Position numbers and translations under genes: made by a program. This document shows, in pieces, positions 34,953 to 43,761 of a stretch of DNA of 47,560 nt (position 1 is its first letter; each line of letters starts with the position of its first letter). Below the pieces are notes generated by a model. The model saw only the letters and a list, made by a program, of their open reading frames with translations, did not search any database and was not told the origin of the DNA. The stretch spans positions 1-47,560 of the forward strand of contig CALJIC010000142.1 in the NCBI GenBank assembly GCA_937974195.1, written 5' to 3'. This DNA is from an uncultured Roseiflexaceae bacterium (GTDB lineage Bacteria; Chloroflexota; Chloroflexia; Chloroflexales; Roseiflexaceae).

Positions 34953-35333
34953 GTGGACGGTAGTCTCATCCGCATCTTCGTCGCGCTGGCGTTTGCGGCG
35001 CTGCTGGTCTGGCAGTCCCGCAAGGTCCAGGAGCGTCCGAACCAGCGGCGCGCGTACCTGCTCGCCGCCGTCGCGCTGCTGGCTGTCGTCGCGCTGAACG
35101 CGTCCCTGTTCATCGGCGAGGTTGGGATGCTGCAGCTGGTGGTCGGGGCCGCCGCCTTTCTTCTGCTGATCGCCGCGGCTGTCTTCCTGCTGCGCGCCTT
35201 CCGCGCCGGTGAGCTGCGCGCCGATGCGGAGCGGGCGAACGAGATGGCCCGCGCGTACCGCGAGCGCCGCGAGCGCGAGCTGGCCGCGTCGCGCTCGAAG
35301 GGCCCCGACGACCCCGCCGCAGGCTCGTCCTGA
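34953..35333 (+). CDS. Small three-helix membrane protein
   Basis: The 126-residue product has hydrophobic helices near residues 5-20 (FVALAFAALLVW), 34-55 (YLLAAVALLAVVALNASLF) and 58-82 (LQLVVGAAAFLLLIAAAVFLL). A charged cytoplasmic tail rich in Arg/Glu follows (ERANEMARAYRERREREL). I do not recognise a family. The start is GTG 34953, with AACGGAGA upstream. It stands alone between metG and an MBL-fold gene. Confidence 0.6.
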   Translation: MDGSLIRIFVALAFAALLVWQSRKVQERPNQRRAYLLAAVALLAVVALNASLFIGEVGMLQLVVGAAAFLLLIAAAVFLLRAFRAGELRADAERANEMARAYRERRERELAASRSKGPDDPAAGSS

Positions 35334-35384
35334 TCTCGCGCGGGCCCACGCGTGGCCGCGCAGCCGGGAAGCTTTCTCCCCGCC

Positions 35385-35413
35385 GCTCTGTGGCTGCGAC
35401 GCTGCCGCAGAGC
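35385..35413. repeat. Short relative of the 30299 hairpin
   Basis: GCTCTGTGGC (35385-35394) pairs with GCCGCAGAGC (35404-35413) with one G-T pair. The arm sequence resembles the stem at 30299-30337, suggesting a small dispersed hairpin family. It lies just upstream of the MBL gene. Confidence 0.4.
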
Positions 35414-35436
35414 CGTAGAACCATAAGGAAAGACCG

Positions 35437-36339
35437 ATGCCGCTCCTACAGCCGATCGACGGCCGCGCCCACTACATCCCCGGCGCCAACAACCTGGGCG
35501 TCGTTCTCACCGGTGACGGCGGCGCAATCGCGGTGGACACCGGGCTGGACAAGGACACCGGCCGGCTGATCCGCAAGGCGCTGGACGAGCGCGGGCTGGA
35601 GCTGCGCGCGATCATCAGCACCCACCACCACGCCGATCACATCGGCGGGAACGACTATCTCGTGCGCAACCTGCCCGGCGTGCAGGTCTACGCGCCGCGC
35701 CTCGAGGCGCCGCTGGTCGAGAACCCGCTGCTCGAGCCGATCTACCTCTCGCTCGGCGCCCGCCCGATCGCGGCCCTGCAGACCAAGTGGCTCATGGCGA
35801 AGGGCGTGCGCGTCGGCCACCTGATCGACGGCGAGCGGCTGGAGGTGGCCGGCGTGACGCTCGAGGTGATCGCGCTGCCGGGCCACAGCCTCGGCCAGAT
35901 CGGCGTCGCGGTGGACGGCGTCTGCTTCGCCGCCGACGGCTTCTTCGGCCCCGCGGTGCTCAGCAAGCACGGCGTCCCCTACGCCCACGATATCGCCGCC
36001 CAGCTCGCCGCGCTGGAGACGCTCGGCCGGCGGAGCGAGCGGTTCTTCCTCCCAGGCCACGGCGACCTCGTGCCGCGCGACGCGCTGCCGGAGGTCCTGG
36101 CGGCGAACCGCGCGGCGATCGAGCGCTCGTCGGCGCTGGTGCGCGCGGCGCTCGCCGAGCCCAGCGACCTGACCGAGATCGCCAGCCGCGTCCAGCGCGC
36201 GCTCGGCCTGTCGTTCGCCGGCATCCCGCAGTACGCGATCTTCACCTCCGCGGTCGCCGCGCACCTGAGCTACCTCGAGGCGCTTGGCGCGGCCCAGGTG
36301 ACGCTGGCGGACGACCGGGTGGTGTGGCGCGCGGCGTAG
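35437..36339 (+). CDS. Metallo-beta-lactamase-fold hydrolase
   Basis: The 300-residue MBL-fold protein has the dinuclear metal signature STHHHADHIGG (near 61-71), Asp in VDTGLD, LPGHSLGQIGV with the next metal histidine, an aspartate in FAADGFFG, and PGHGDLV. The class includes glyoxalase II, lactonases and general hydrolases. Nothing here identifies the substrate. GGAAAG lies before ATG 35437. Its stop codon lies in a hairpin shared with the next, convergent gene. Confidence 0.85.
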   Translation: MPLLQPIDGRAHYIPGANNLGVVLTGDGGAIAVDTGLDKDTGRLIRKALDERGLELRAIISTHHHADHIGGNDYLVRNLPGVQVYAPRLEAPLVENPLLEPIYLSLGARPIAALQTKWLMAKGVRVGHLIDGERLEVAGVTLEVIALPGHSLGQIGVAVDGVCFAADGFFGPAVLSKHGVPYAHDIAAQLAALETLGRRSERFFLPGHGDLVPRDALPEVLAANRAAIERSSALVRAALAEPSDLTEIASRVQRALGLSFAGIPQYAIFTSAVAAHLSYLEALGAAQVTLADDRVVWRAA

Positions 36340-36367
36340 AGACGGCCCACCGGGACGCCTCTACGCC
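36333..36367. terminator. Bidirectional hairpin containing two stop codons
   Basis: GGCGTAGAG (36333-36341) pairs with CTCTACGCC (36359-36367). The left arm holds the MBL gene stop (36337-36339) and the right arm the minus-strand stop of the next gene (36361-36363). The arms are identical to those at 13961-13995. Confidence 0.65.
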
Positions 36368-37392
36368 AGGAGGCCCTCCAGGCGCGCCAGGATCTCGCGC
36401 GCGGCCAGGGCCGCGAGGCGCCGCGGGTCCGGCTCCGGCCCCAGCAGCACCGTTGGCGCCGCCGCGTACTCCGCCAGCTCGACGATCTCCGGTGCCCCGG
36501 CGTCCAGCAGCGCGATGCCGTCCGCCGCTGTCACCAGGGCCGGGAGGCACACGGCGCGCGCCAGCTCCTCGGGCTCGTGCCACACGGCGGGCGGCTCCGG
36601 CAGCCCGAGCACGGCGCTGCACACGCAGCCAGTGAAGGGCAGGCCGCGCCGCAGCAGGTCCTCGGCCTCCAGGCCCACGATGATCACCTCGGCCGACGGG
36701 TCTGCCAGCAGCCGGCCCACGGCGTCGAAGGGCGCCTGTGTCGCCGCCGACACGGCCGCGCCGGCGCGCCGCAGCGCCGCCGCCACCTCTTCGACCACGG
36801 CGTCGCGCGCCCGGCCGCCCGTCACCGCCACGAGCGGGACGGCGCCGATTCGCTCCCACGGGACCTCCGGCATGGCGAGGGCGATCGGCTCGGTGTGCGG
36901 CCGGGCGCGCAGCCGATCCAGTTCGATCGACCAGCTGCGGACGCCGGACCCGATCTGGAGCGCGCCATCGTCTCGGACGAACGCCGGCAGGTTCAGCGAC
37001 TGCGCCCGGGCGGTCAGCTGGAGCGCCGCCAGCGGGAGGGCCGAGGCCCGCCGCCGCCTCTGCAGCTCCCACAGCGCCTCCTCGTAGGCGTCGGCCTCCT
37101 CCCCCGCCTCATCTGCATTCAGCCAGTCCACCGCCAGGCGCGCCACCGCCGCGCCCAGCTCGGGCGTCGGCGTCGTGAAGCTCGCGCTCAGCAGGAACGA
37201 ACCACCCCGCCGGGCGGCGCTCGTGTCCAGCGCGCCGATCACGACCCCGGCGCGCTGCGCCGCTTCCTTCAGCGCCGCGCGCAGGGCCGCGCTCGCGTCG
37301 GCCGGGCCGAGCGCGTGCAGCAGCACCCCCGGCTGGGGCGCGGCGATGTTCGGGCCATCGAAGGCCAGCAGGCGGCAGATCTGGATCGGCAT
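36361..37392 (-). CDS. Cyanophycin-synthetase-like protein with degenerate ATP-binding region
   Basis: The 343-residue product starts MPIQICRLLAFDGPNIAAP, like the N-terminal domain of cyanophycin synthetase, where a GPN motif follows a short strand. A middle segment, PLVAVTGGRARDAVVEEVAA, aligns in style with the Mur-ligase P-loop (VTGTNGKT), but the GKT/GKS residues are missing. ATP binding in that mode is therefore unlikely. The remainder is Ala/Leu-rich with no motif I can name. It may be a non-catalytic relative of cyanophycin synthetase, as in DUF4938-type annotations; that is inference. It is convergent with the MBL gene. Confidence 0.6.
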   Translation of the reverse strand: MPIQICRLLAFDGPNIAAPQPGVLLHALGPADASAALRAALKEAAQRAGVVIGALDTSAARRGGSFLLSASFTTPTPELGAAVARLAVDWLNADEAGEEADAYEEALWELQRRRRASALPLAALQLTARAQSLNLPAFVRDDGALQIGSGVRSWSIELDRLRARPHTEPIALAMPEVPWERIGAVPLVAVTGGRARDAVVEEVAAALRRAGAAVSAATQAPFDAVGRLLADPSAEVIIVGLEAEDLLRRGLPFTGCVCSAVLGLPEPPAVWHEPEELARAVCLPALVTAADGIALLDAGAPEIVELAEYAAAPTVLLGPEPDPRRLAALAAREILARLEGLLA

Positions 37393-37409
37393 CCGGCTCC
37401 TGCGCTATT

Positions 37410-37418
37410 TGCTATAAT
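37410..37418 (+). promoter_or_regulatory. Extended -10 promoter
   Basis: TGC-TATAAT at 37410-37418 has no clear -35. It lies about 120 bases upstream of the small membrane-protein gene at 37539 and immediately outside the divergent gene starting at 37392. Confidence 0.5.
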
Positions 37419-37538
37419 GCACCCGATCAAGCGCGTTCAGCTCCGACGCGGGGCCCTGGAGCGCTTGACACATAACGCCTCTCCGGTTCCCCGCGCCCGG
37501 GCTGTCCGCACTACCGGACCGGCGAGAGCGAGGGTTCT

Positions 37539-37844
37539 ATGGTCGGTGTAGTGTACATCATCTTCGCCGTCGCCCTCCTCGCTGCGATCTACTTCCTGTG
37601 GCGCTACTGGTCCGACCTGGTGGATCGCACGCCCGAGGAGGAGGCCTACGAGCGCAGGATCTCGGCCCTCAACGAGCGGCAGGCAAACCGCTACAGCGAC
37701 GACGAGCTCACGACTGTCACTGACGAAGACGAGGCCTGGCGCATCATGGTCGAGCGCGGCCGCGCGTCCCTCCGCCGGGATCGCTACGCCGGCGACCTTC
37801 ACCGGCGCGCGGGCGAGCGGCGTCGCAGGTCACGCCCTTCGTAG
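37539..37844 (+). CDS. Small single-helix membrane protein
   Basis: The 101-residue product has one N-terminal helix (VYIIFAVALLAAIYFLW, residues 5-21) followed by a charged cytoplasmic domain (TPEEEAYERRISALNERQAN, then VTDEDEAWRIMVERG) and an Arg-rich end. No family is recognised. The start at ATG 37539 has only a weak upstream purine run, but a good promoter lies at 37410. Confidence 0.55.
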   Translation: MVGVVYIIFAVALLAAIYFLWRYWSDLVDRTPEEEAYERRISALNERQANRYSDDELTTVTDEDEAWRIMVERGRASLRRDRYAGDLHRRAGERRRRSRPS

Positions 37845-37915
37845 CCCAAGCGGTTACGCCCAGGTAACGGCCCATCCTTACAATCCGCACAATGTTTGGT
37901 GACGAGGAGGAGGGT

Positions 37916-38134
37916 ATGGGCAACCGGCGTGTCGAGGCCTTTTTGCTGCGGGTGGTCGTGCAGGAGGGCACGGGCAGTGCGGACGATCCGATGCGTGGGC
38001 AGATCAGGCACATCGCTAGCGGCGTCGAGCGGCACTTCCACTGCATCCACGAGGCGCTCGCTTTCATTCACGAGAAGTGCAGCGGCGATTTCTCGCGCCT
38101 GACGGTTGAGGTCGAGGAGCGCCGCACCACGTAG
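37916..38134 (+). CDS. Small soluble hypothetical protein, 72 residues
   Basis: The product begins MGNRRVEAFLLRVVVQEG and contains DDPMRGQIRHIASGVERHFH followed by EALAFIHEKC. The pattern RGxIxHIxSGxExHF...LxFI recurs in small Chloroflexota and related proteins of unknown function, from memory of the family style. AGGAGG (about 37905-37912) just upstream supports ATG 37916 over 37892. It ends 25 bases before the convergent membrane gene. Confidence 0.6.
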   Translation: MGNRRVEAFLLRVVVQEGTGSADDPMRGQIRHIASGVERHFHCIHEALAFIHEKCSGDFSRLTVEVEERRTT

Positions 38135-38159
38135 CGGCATGGTGCATTCCGCCGCTTGC

Positions 38160-40145
38160 TCAGCGCAGCAGCGGGATCATCGACATCTGGATATTCTGGA
38201 ACGTTCCCAGGTACCACGTCGTACAGCCCAGGGCTAGCAGGAGCGCCACGGTCGTCCAGGCCGTGGCGCGCCCGCTTTCTCCGCGCTCGGCGAGGCCGCT
38301 GAGGACGCGCCCGATCAGAATGCACGCCACGGGCGCCAGGAACACGAGGTAGCGCGCCTGCAGCGCGGTCGCCATCTCGATGCCCCAGAAGAGCGCCGCC
38401 GCCGCCAGCCACGTCCACAGCAGCGCCGCGGCCCCCGGCCGTCTCCTGAGCTGCGCGTACACGAGCACGAGCCCGGGGAGCGCCAGCGCCCAGCCCGGCT
38501 CGTAGAACGAGATCTGGAAGGCCCGCCAGATCAGGTTGTACGCCGGCAGGCCGTTGCCCGCCGCGATCTGCTCGCCGACCTTGCCCATCTCCGCCAGCTT
38601 GAGCTGCGCCGCCGGCCCGTAGACCAGCGCCAGCCCCACGGCGGCGGCCGCGGCCAGGGTGAGGAAGAGCCGCAGCCGCGCGCCAGCCGCCAGGCTCGGG
38701 TAGAGCGCCAGAAACGCCAGCCCGAGCCACGCCGCGGCGATCACGGTCACGCCGATGTGGCTCAGGAGCGCCATGCTCAGCAGCGCCGCGGCCACCAGCC
38801 AGGGCCGCCGGCCGTCGCGCTCGAGCGCGGCCAGCAGCGCGAGCGCCAGCGGCGCCATCAGCCCCTGCCCGAACACCTGCGCCGTGTGGCCGAACCAGAG
38901 CGAGGTCAGCATCACCGGCACTGCGGCGTAGAGCAGCGCGGCGTAGACCGCGGCCCGTGCGCCGGCGCCGAGACGGAGCGCGAGGGCGCCGGTGGCCAGC
39001 GCGCCCAGCCCGTCGACCAGCGCGATCCCGCCCTGCACCGCCAGCTTGGGCGTGAGGCCGAGCAGCAGCCCGGGCATCAGCGCCAGGTAGGGGCCGGCCG
39101 GGTACACTGTGACTCCGCTGCGAAACTCGAACGAGCGGTTGGTGTCCACCAGATCCCCGCCGATGGTGCGCAGGAAGCGCCCCAGGTTCAGCGTCAGGTC
39201 GTACGCGTCGAACGGCGGGGAGAGCGTGCCCACCACCCGCACCCCGCACGCGGGCAGCGTCGCGCCCCACACCGCCCGCACGATCGCGGGAGCAGCCTCC
39301 GCCTGGCCGGCGAGCCACTCCGCGCGCCGCTCGAGGGCCGGCAGAAGCAGCGCCGTCAGCGCGGCGAGCGCCACGGCGGCGCCGCCGAGCCGCGCGACGT
39401 AGATCGGCAGGAGCGGTGCGGGGACGTAGCGCTGGGCGGCGAGCAGCCCGAGCGCCGCCAGCAGGAGCAGGGCCGCCGCCAGCCGCCAGCTCGCCCGCAG
39501 CCAGCGGAGCATCGCCGCCAGGCAGGCCAGCAGCGCGCCCTGCGCCAGCGCGACGCCCGGGGCAGGCCAGACCGCCCGCGCCGCCAGCGCGTCCAGCCAC
39601 ACCGCCTCCAGGCGCACGCCCACCTGGCGCGTGTCCGGCGGGAAGACCGCCGTCGCGCTCTCAAGCTGAACGGCGAGCGTGCCGCCCGAGGTCGCCGCCG
39701 GCGGAAGGAGCAGCAGGTACTGCCGCGGCCGATCGTCGATATCCAGCGTTACGAAGGGCCGCCCGTTCAGGCTCACCGATAGGTCGGGGGCCGGCGCCGC
39801 CGCAGGTGCGGTCCCCAGGCGCAGCCCGAGCACCGGGGCGCCGCCCAGGCCGGCGTTCAGGAAGCGCACCTCGCTCCGCCCGGCGGTCCAGCGGAAGCGC
39901 CGCTCGCCGTCCTGCTCCGGCGCGTGCAGCCCGCTGGTGACCAGCGCTGCCTCGGGCGCGCCGAGCTCGAGGTGCGCTGTCGGGCGGCGGGCGCTCAGCG
40001 TCGCCGCCTCGACGAGCGTCAGCAGCAGCGTCAGCCCGGCCACGACCAGCGCGAGGCGCGCTGCAGATCCGGCGGCGAAGGGCAGCCGGTTCCGCTGCGG
40101 GATCGGGAGCGGGCGCGCGGGTTGGGAGATGTGTGATGGGGTCAT
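38160..40145 (-). CDS. Large polytopic membrane protein, GT-C glycosyltransferase-like
   Basis: The 661-residue protein has a helix near 28-50 and an extracytoplasmic beta-rich domain (about 55-185). About eleven or more helices follow. The segment PPFDAYDLTLNLGRFLRTIG, then FEFRSGVTVYPAGPYLAL, resembles the first luminal loop of GT-C/PMT-type glycosyltransferases with a conserved acidic residue. Such enzymes move sugars from polyprenyl-phosphate donors outside the membrane. The family call is tentative because no exact motif is diagnostic. It lies beside the BTAD regulator on the same strand. Confidence 0.65.
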   Translation of the reverse strand: MTPSHISQPARPLPIPQRNRLPFAAGSAARLALVVAGLTLLLTLVEAATLSARRPTAHLELGAPEAALVTSGLHAPEQDGERRFRWTAGRSEVRFLNAGLGGAPVLGLRLGTAPAAAPAPDLSVSLNGRPFVTLDIDDRPRQYLLLLPPAATSGGTLAVQLESATAVFPPDTRQVGVRLEAVWLDALAARAVWPAPGVALAQGALLACLAAMLRWLRASWRLAAALLLLAALGLLAAQRYVPAPLLPIYVARLGGAAVALAALTALLLPALERRAEWLAGQAEAAPAIVRAVWGATLPACGVRVVGTLSPPFDAYDLTLNLGRFLRTIGGDLVDTNRSFEFRSGVTVYPAGPYLALMPGLLLGLTPKLAVQGGIALVDGLGALATGALALRLGAGARAAVYAALLYAAVPVMLTSLWFGHTAQVFGQGLMAPLALALLAALERDGRRPWLVAAALLSMALLSHIGVTVIAAAWLGLAFLALYPSLAAGARLRLFLTLAAAAAVGLALVYGPAAQLKLAEMGKVGEQIAAGNGLPAYNLIWRAFQISFYEPGWALALPGLVLVYAQLRRRPGAAALLWTWLAAAALFWGIEMATALQARYLVFLAPVACILIGRVLSGLAERGESGRATAWTTVALLLALGCTTWYLGTFQNIQMSMIPLLR

Positions 40146-40253
40146 GGGGCGATCGACGAGCAGCGCCGCGAGAACGTGCGGCGTATTGTACCCGCAAATC
40201 GCCCGATTGCGTTGGCGAGGCGCAGCGGCGGCGAGCTCGTGCGCCTCACGTGG

Positions 40254-43200
40254 CTACTGCATCTCGCGCAGCGCGTGGTAGAGCGCCGTCGTCTCCGGCA
40301 GAGGGCTGACTCCCAGCTCCTCCTTGAGCACCGCGACGCAGCGCGCGTAGAGCCGCAGCGCCGTGTTCCGCTCGCCGAGCGCGGCGTGCGCGCGCATCAG
40401 CAGGCGGTAGGCGTCCTCGTGAGTCCGGTCCTGCTCGATGACGCGCCAGGCCAGGCCGATCGTCTCGTGGGCCTTCCCTTCAGCCAGCACCAGCGCCCCG
40501 AGGCGGACGGCCGTCTCGTTGAAGAGCATCGCCAGGCGCTCGCGCTCCACCACCGTCCAGTCCTCGTAGAGGTTGTCGGGGAGGTAGGGGCCGCCGTAGA
40601 GCTCGATCGCCCGGCGGTAGCTGGCGATCGCTTCCTGGCGCCGGCCGGCCTGCTCGGCGCGCCGTCCCTCCTCCGCAGCCGCCGCGAAGTCGACCGCGTC
40701 GATCTGGATATCGCTGGCGCTGTTCAGGCTGTAGGTGTCCCCCTGCTGGATCAGGTAGGCCGGCGGCGCGCCCTCCGGCCGGTCCGGCTCGAGCGCCTTG
40801 CTGAGCCGGTTGATCGTCACGCGCAGGTTGTTGGCGGCCGCCTCCGGCTCCATCTCGGGCCACAGGGTGTCCAGCACCCAGTCGCGCGGCAGCGCGCGCC
40901 CGCGCTCGGTGAGCAGCAGCTGGAACAGCTGGCGCGCCTTGCTGCTGCGCCAGTCGCGGTCGCGGACCTCCTGGTCGCCGCGCCAGATCGCGAACGCCCC
41001 CAGCGTCCGCACGCGCAGGACGTAGGGCGGCCGGTAGACCAGCCGCCCGAGGGCGTCCTCGGCGGCGGCGCGGACGGCGGCGTTCTTGTCCTTGGTCAGC
41101 CCGCGCAGCGCGCTGTACGCGCTGGCTGCGCCCATGTCGCCGATCAGGCGCGCCGCGTGCGCCCGCACGGCCGGCGTGGGGTCGTCCAGCAGCTCCTGCA
41201 GCAGCGGCACGGCCTGCTCGGGGATCTGGTGCGAGAGCACGCGGCCGACGGTTTTCGGCGCGATCTCGAGGCGCAGCGCGGCCCTGGCGACATCGGCGAG
41301 CACGGCCGGCGGCAGCATGGGCACGAAGTCGAGCCCGTCGCTCTCCAGCCGCTCCCAGCCGCTGCGCAGCGCCGCCGTGTCCTCCTGGCCGCACCGGTCG
41401 GCCAGGTAGGCGATGTACAGCTCGGTGGCGGCCAGGTACAGCCGGTAGCCGTGCTCCTGCATGCGCGCCGCAGTCTTGCGGGCGAGCGCCAGCGCGCGCT
41501 GCTCCTCGCCGCCCTCGCCGAGCACCACGACCAGCAGCAGCCGCAGCCGCAGGTCCGCCGCGTACCCCTCGGCCTCGTCCAGCAGGCGCAGCACGCGCCC
41601 CACCGAGGCGCTGGCGCGCTGGGCCTGGCCGCGCGCCAGCTGGCAGTAGAGCTCGATCGCCTGCAGGCCGGCCAGCGGCGCGAGCGCGCCGGTGGTGTGA
41701 AACGCGCTGCGCGCCTTGGCGATGTAGGTGCCCGCCTCGTCGACGCGGCCGTGGAGCGCCAGCAGCAGGGCCAGCTGCGCGGTGGTGCTGCCGGCCGTCC
41801 CGTCCTGGTAGTAGTCGCCGAGGTGCCGATGCGCGTCGAGCGCCAGCCCGATCGCCTCGGCGATGTGGCCCTGCTGGGCGCGCGCCATCGCCCGCTGGTG
41901 CAGCAGGTTCTGGCGCAGCCGGTCGTCGAGGTCCACGTGCGGCAGGCTGAGGGCCTCGTCGATCGCCGCCAGCGCCTCGTTCGGCAGGCCGAGCTGGTTG
42001 CTGATGCTGGCGATGAACATCGCCAGCAGCCAGCGCCACGCCGGGTTGAGCGGCAGGCCGGCCGCCTGACGCGCGACGCGCAGCGCCGCCACGTAGCGCC
42101 CCTTCGTCGCCAGGATGGCCGTCACGCAGGTCAGCGCCGCCCCGCGCGACCACGCGTCGCGGGCGAGGTTGGCCGCGCGCACCGCGCGCACGCAGAGCGC
42201 CGTGAGATCGGCGGGGCGCCCCTGCCAGAACAGCAGCGCGGCCAGGTCCGAGTAGGCGCGCAGCTCGCGGGTGTAGTTCCCGGCGCGGTGGTACATCTTG
42301 GCCGCCTGCTCGATCGCCTTGCTGGCCTGCGCCGGGTCGGCGACCAGCAGGCTGTAGCCCCACATCAGGAGCAGGTCGGGGTCGTTCTCGCGGCGCTCGG
42401 CGGGGAGGCGCGCCAGCCAGCGGCGCACGATATCGCGGCGCGGCGTCTGCAGCAGCGGCCAGGCCCGCTCGCGCAGCGCCCGCGCCAGCTCGTCCTCGGC
42501 CCCGGCGCTGGCGTAGTGCTCCAGCGCCTCCTCCAGGTCGCCGCGCGCCTCGAAGGCCCGCCCGAAGCGCTTGCGCAGCGCCGTGAGGGTCTCGTCGTCC
42601 ACCGTCTCGCCCACGCCGCGCAGCAGCAGCTCGCGCCAGAGCGGGTGGAAGCGCAGCCCGTCGCCCTGCTCGTCCAGCGGCAGCAGCGGCAGCCCGAGGA
42701 CCTGCGACCGCTGCAGCAGGTAGGGCACGTCGTCGCGCGCCAGCACCTCGCTGAGCAGCGCGGCGTCGAAGTGGGCCGGGATGGCGGCCAGCCGCAGGAA
42801 GTCGATCACCTCGGCCGGCAGGTCGGCGAGCACCTCGCTCGCCAGGTAGTTGAGCAGCTGCTCCTGGCTGCCGCCCAGCGCCCGCACGAAGGAGCCGCGC
42901 TCGGCCGGGGGCAGCTTGGCCAGCGCCCGCGCCGCCAGCTGAAGGCTCAGCGCCCAGCCCTCCGTGCGCGCCAGCAGCAGCTGCAGCTCCTCCTCCTGCA
43001 GCGTCACCCCCTGCAGCGCGAGGATCTGCCGCGCCTCCTCGGGGTGCAGGTGCAGGTCGCGCTGGGTCAGCTCCAGCAGCCGTCCCTCGGTGCGCATGCG
43101 CGCCAGCGGGGCGAAGGTGGGCGCCCGCCGCGCCGCCGCGACCAGGTGCAGGGTCGGCGGCGCCGCGCGCAGGATGTAGCCCAGGATCTGGCCGGTCACG

Positions 43201-43685
43201 GCCGACTCGGCCGCCAGATGCAGGTCGTCCAGGAACAGGAACACCGCCGTGGGCATGCGCCGCTGCAGATCGGCGCAGAGCGCCCCCGCCACCAGCGGCC
43301 AGTCGCGCTCGGGGTTCGCCACGCTGCCGAGCACCCGCCACGCGTCGGCGCCGAGCGATGGGATGATCGTCTGAAAGGCGCGGATGAGGTAGGCCAGCAG
43401 CAGCCCCGGCTCGCGCTCCCCGCTGTCTACCGTCAGCCAGGCCACCGGAGCGCCGGTGCGCCCCAGCGACTGCGCCCACTGCGAGAGCAGCGTCGTCTTT
43501 CCGTAGCCGGCCGGCGCCACCACCAGAGTCATCGGGTGGAGGCGGACCTCCGACAGCAGCGCCTGCAGGTCAGGGCGGAGCAGCACGCCCTCGCGCGCCG
43601 GCGGGGGCGTGAGTTTGAGCGGTTGGAGCGGGAGTGTGGTGCGTGCATGCTCTGCAGGCAGTGAGGCAGGTGCGAGCCCGTGCAT
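40254..43685 (-). CDS. MalT-like ATPase/TPR regulator with HEAT segment and BTAD output domain
   Basis: The 1143-residue STAND-type transcription regulator has Walker A APAGYGKTTL (about 58-67), Walker B FLFLDDLH near 148, an AAA/winged-helix region to about 370 and a long TPR superhelix (about 380-800). Near 830-880 two HEAT-like repeats appear (DDPTPAVRAHAARLIGDM and KDKNAAVRAAAEDALGRL). A winged helix of OmpR type (VRTLGAFAIWRGD, SSKARQLFQLLL, TLWPEMEPEAAANNLRVTIN) and a BTAD domain complete the C-terminus (about 885-1143). BTAD proteins often control secondary metabolism or carbohydrate genes. The HEAT insert before the DNA-binding part is unusual. The inducer is unknown; the glycosyltransferase is divergent. 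Confidence 0.88.
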   Translation of the reverse strand: MHGLAPASLPAEHARTTLPLQPLKLTPPPAREGVLLRPDLQALLSEVRLHPMTLVVAPAGYGKTTLLSQWAQSLGRTGAPVAWLTVDSGEREPGLLLAYLIRAFQTIIPSLGADAWRVLGSVANPERDWPLVAGALCADLQRRMPTAVFLFLDDLHLAAESAVTGQILGYILRAAPPTLHLVAAARRAPTFAPLARMRTEGRLLELTQRDLHLHPEEARQILALQGVTLQEEELQLLLARTEGWALSLQLAARALAKLPPAERGSFVRALGGSQEQLLNYLASEVLADLPAEVIDFLRLAAIPAHFDAALLSEVLARDDVPYLLQRSQVLGLPLLPLDEQGDGLRFHPLWRELLLRGVGETVDDETLTALRKRFGRAFEARGDLEEALEHYASAGAEDELARALRERAWPLLQTPRRDIVRRWLARLPAERRENDPDLLLMWGYSLLVADPAQASKAIEQAAKMYHRAGNYTRELRAYSDLAALLFWQGRPADLTALCVRAVRAANLARDAWSRGAALTCVTAILATKGRYVAALRVARQAAGLPLNPAWRWLLAMFIASISNQLGLPNEALAAIDEALSLPHVDLDDRLRQNLLHQRAMARAQQGHIAEAIGLALDAHRHLGDYYQDGTAGSTTAQLALLLALHGRVDEAGTYIAKARSAFHTTGALAPLAGLQAIELYCQLARGQAQRASASVGRVLRLLDEAEGYAADLRLRLLLVVVLGEGGEEQRALALARKTAARMQEHGYRLYLAATELYIAYLADRCGQEDTAALRSGWERLESDGLDFVPMLPPAVLADVARAALRLEIAPKTVGRVLSHQIPEQAVPLLQELLDDPTPAVRAHAARLIGDMGAASAYSALRGLTKDKNAAVRAAAEDALGRLVYRPPYVLRVRTLGAFAIWRGDQEVRDRDWRSSKARQLFQLLLTERGRALPRDWVLDTLWPEMEPEAAANNLRVTINRLSKALEPDRPEGAPPAYLIQQGDTYSLNSASDIQIDAVDFAAAAEEGRRAEQAGRRQEAIASYRRAIELYGGPYLPDNLYEDWTVVERERLAMLFNETAVRLGALVLAEGKAHETIGLAWRVIEQDRTHEDAYRLLMRAHAALGERNTALRLYARCVAVLKEELGVSPLPETTALYHALREMQ

Positions 43686-43703
43686 AGTTTATCCCCATGA
43701 GCC

Positions 43704-43761
43704 GTGCCGCCAGCAATGCGGCACAGTTAACTTTACACGTCTGTACGGCGTGTGCTAGCAT
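43704..43761 (+). promoter_or_regulatory. Promoter and hairpin in the regulator/glycosyltransferase gap
   Basis: GTGCCGC (43704-43710) pairs with GCGGCAC (43718-43724) and may be an operator or hairpin. TTTACA (43732-43737) and extended TGC-TAGCAT (43753-43761), spacer 18, form a promoter toward the glycosyltransferase. The leader of about 190 bases contains a further 8-bp inverted repeat, CGGCAGCG/CGCTGCCG. Confidence 0.5.

Noticed and set aside
40176..43664. A 1162-codon open frame on the plus strand opposite the MalT/BTAD regulator
   Set aside because: It is Arg/Gln/Ala-rich with no domain, while the minus strand encodes clear Walker motifs and a winged helix. Long antisense frames are expected at this GC content.
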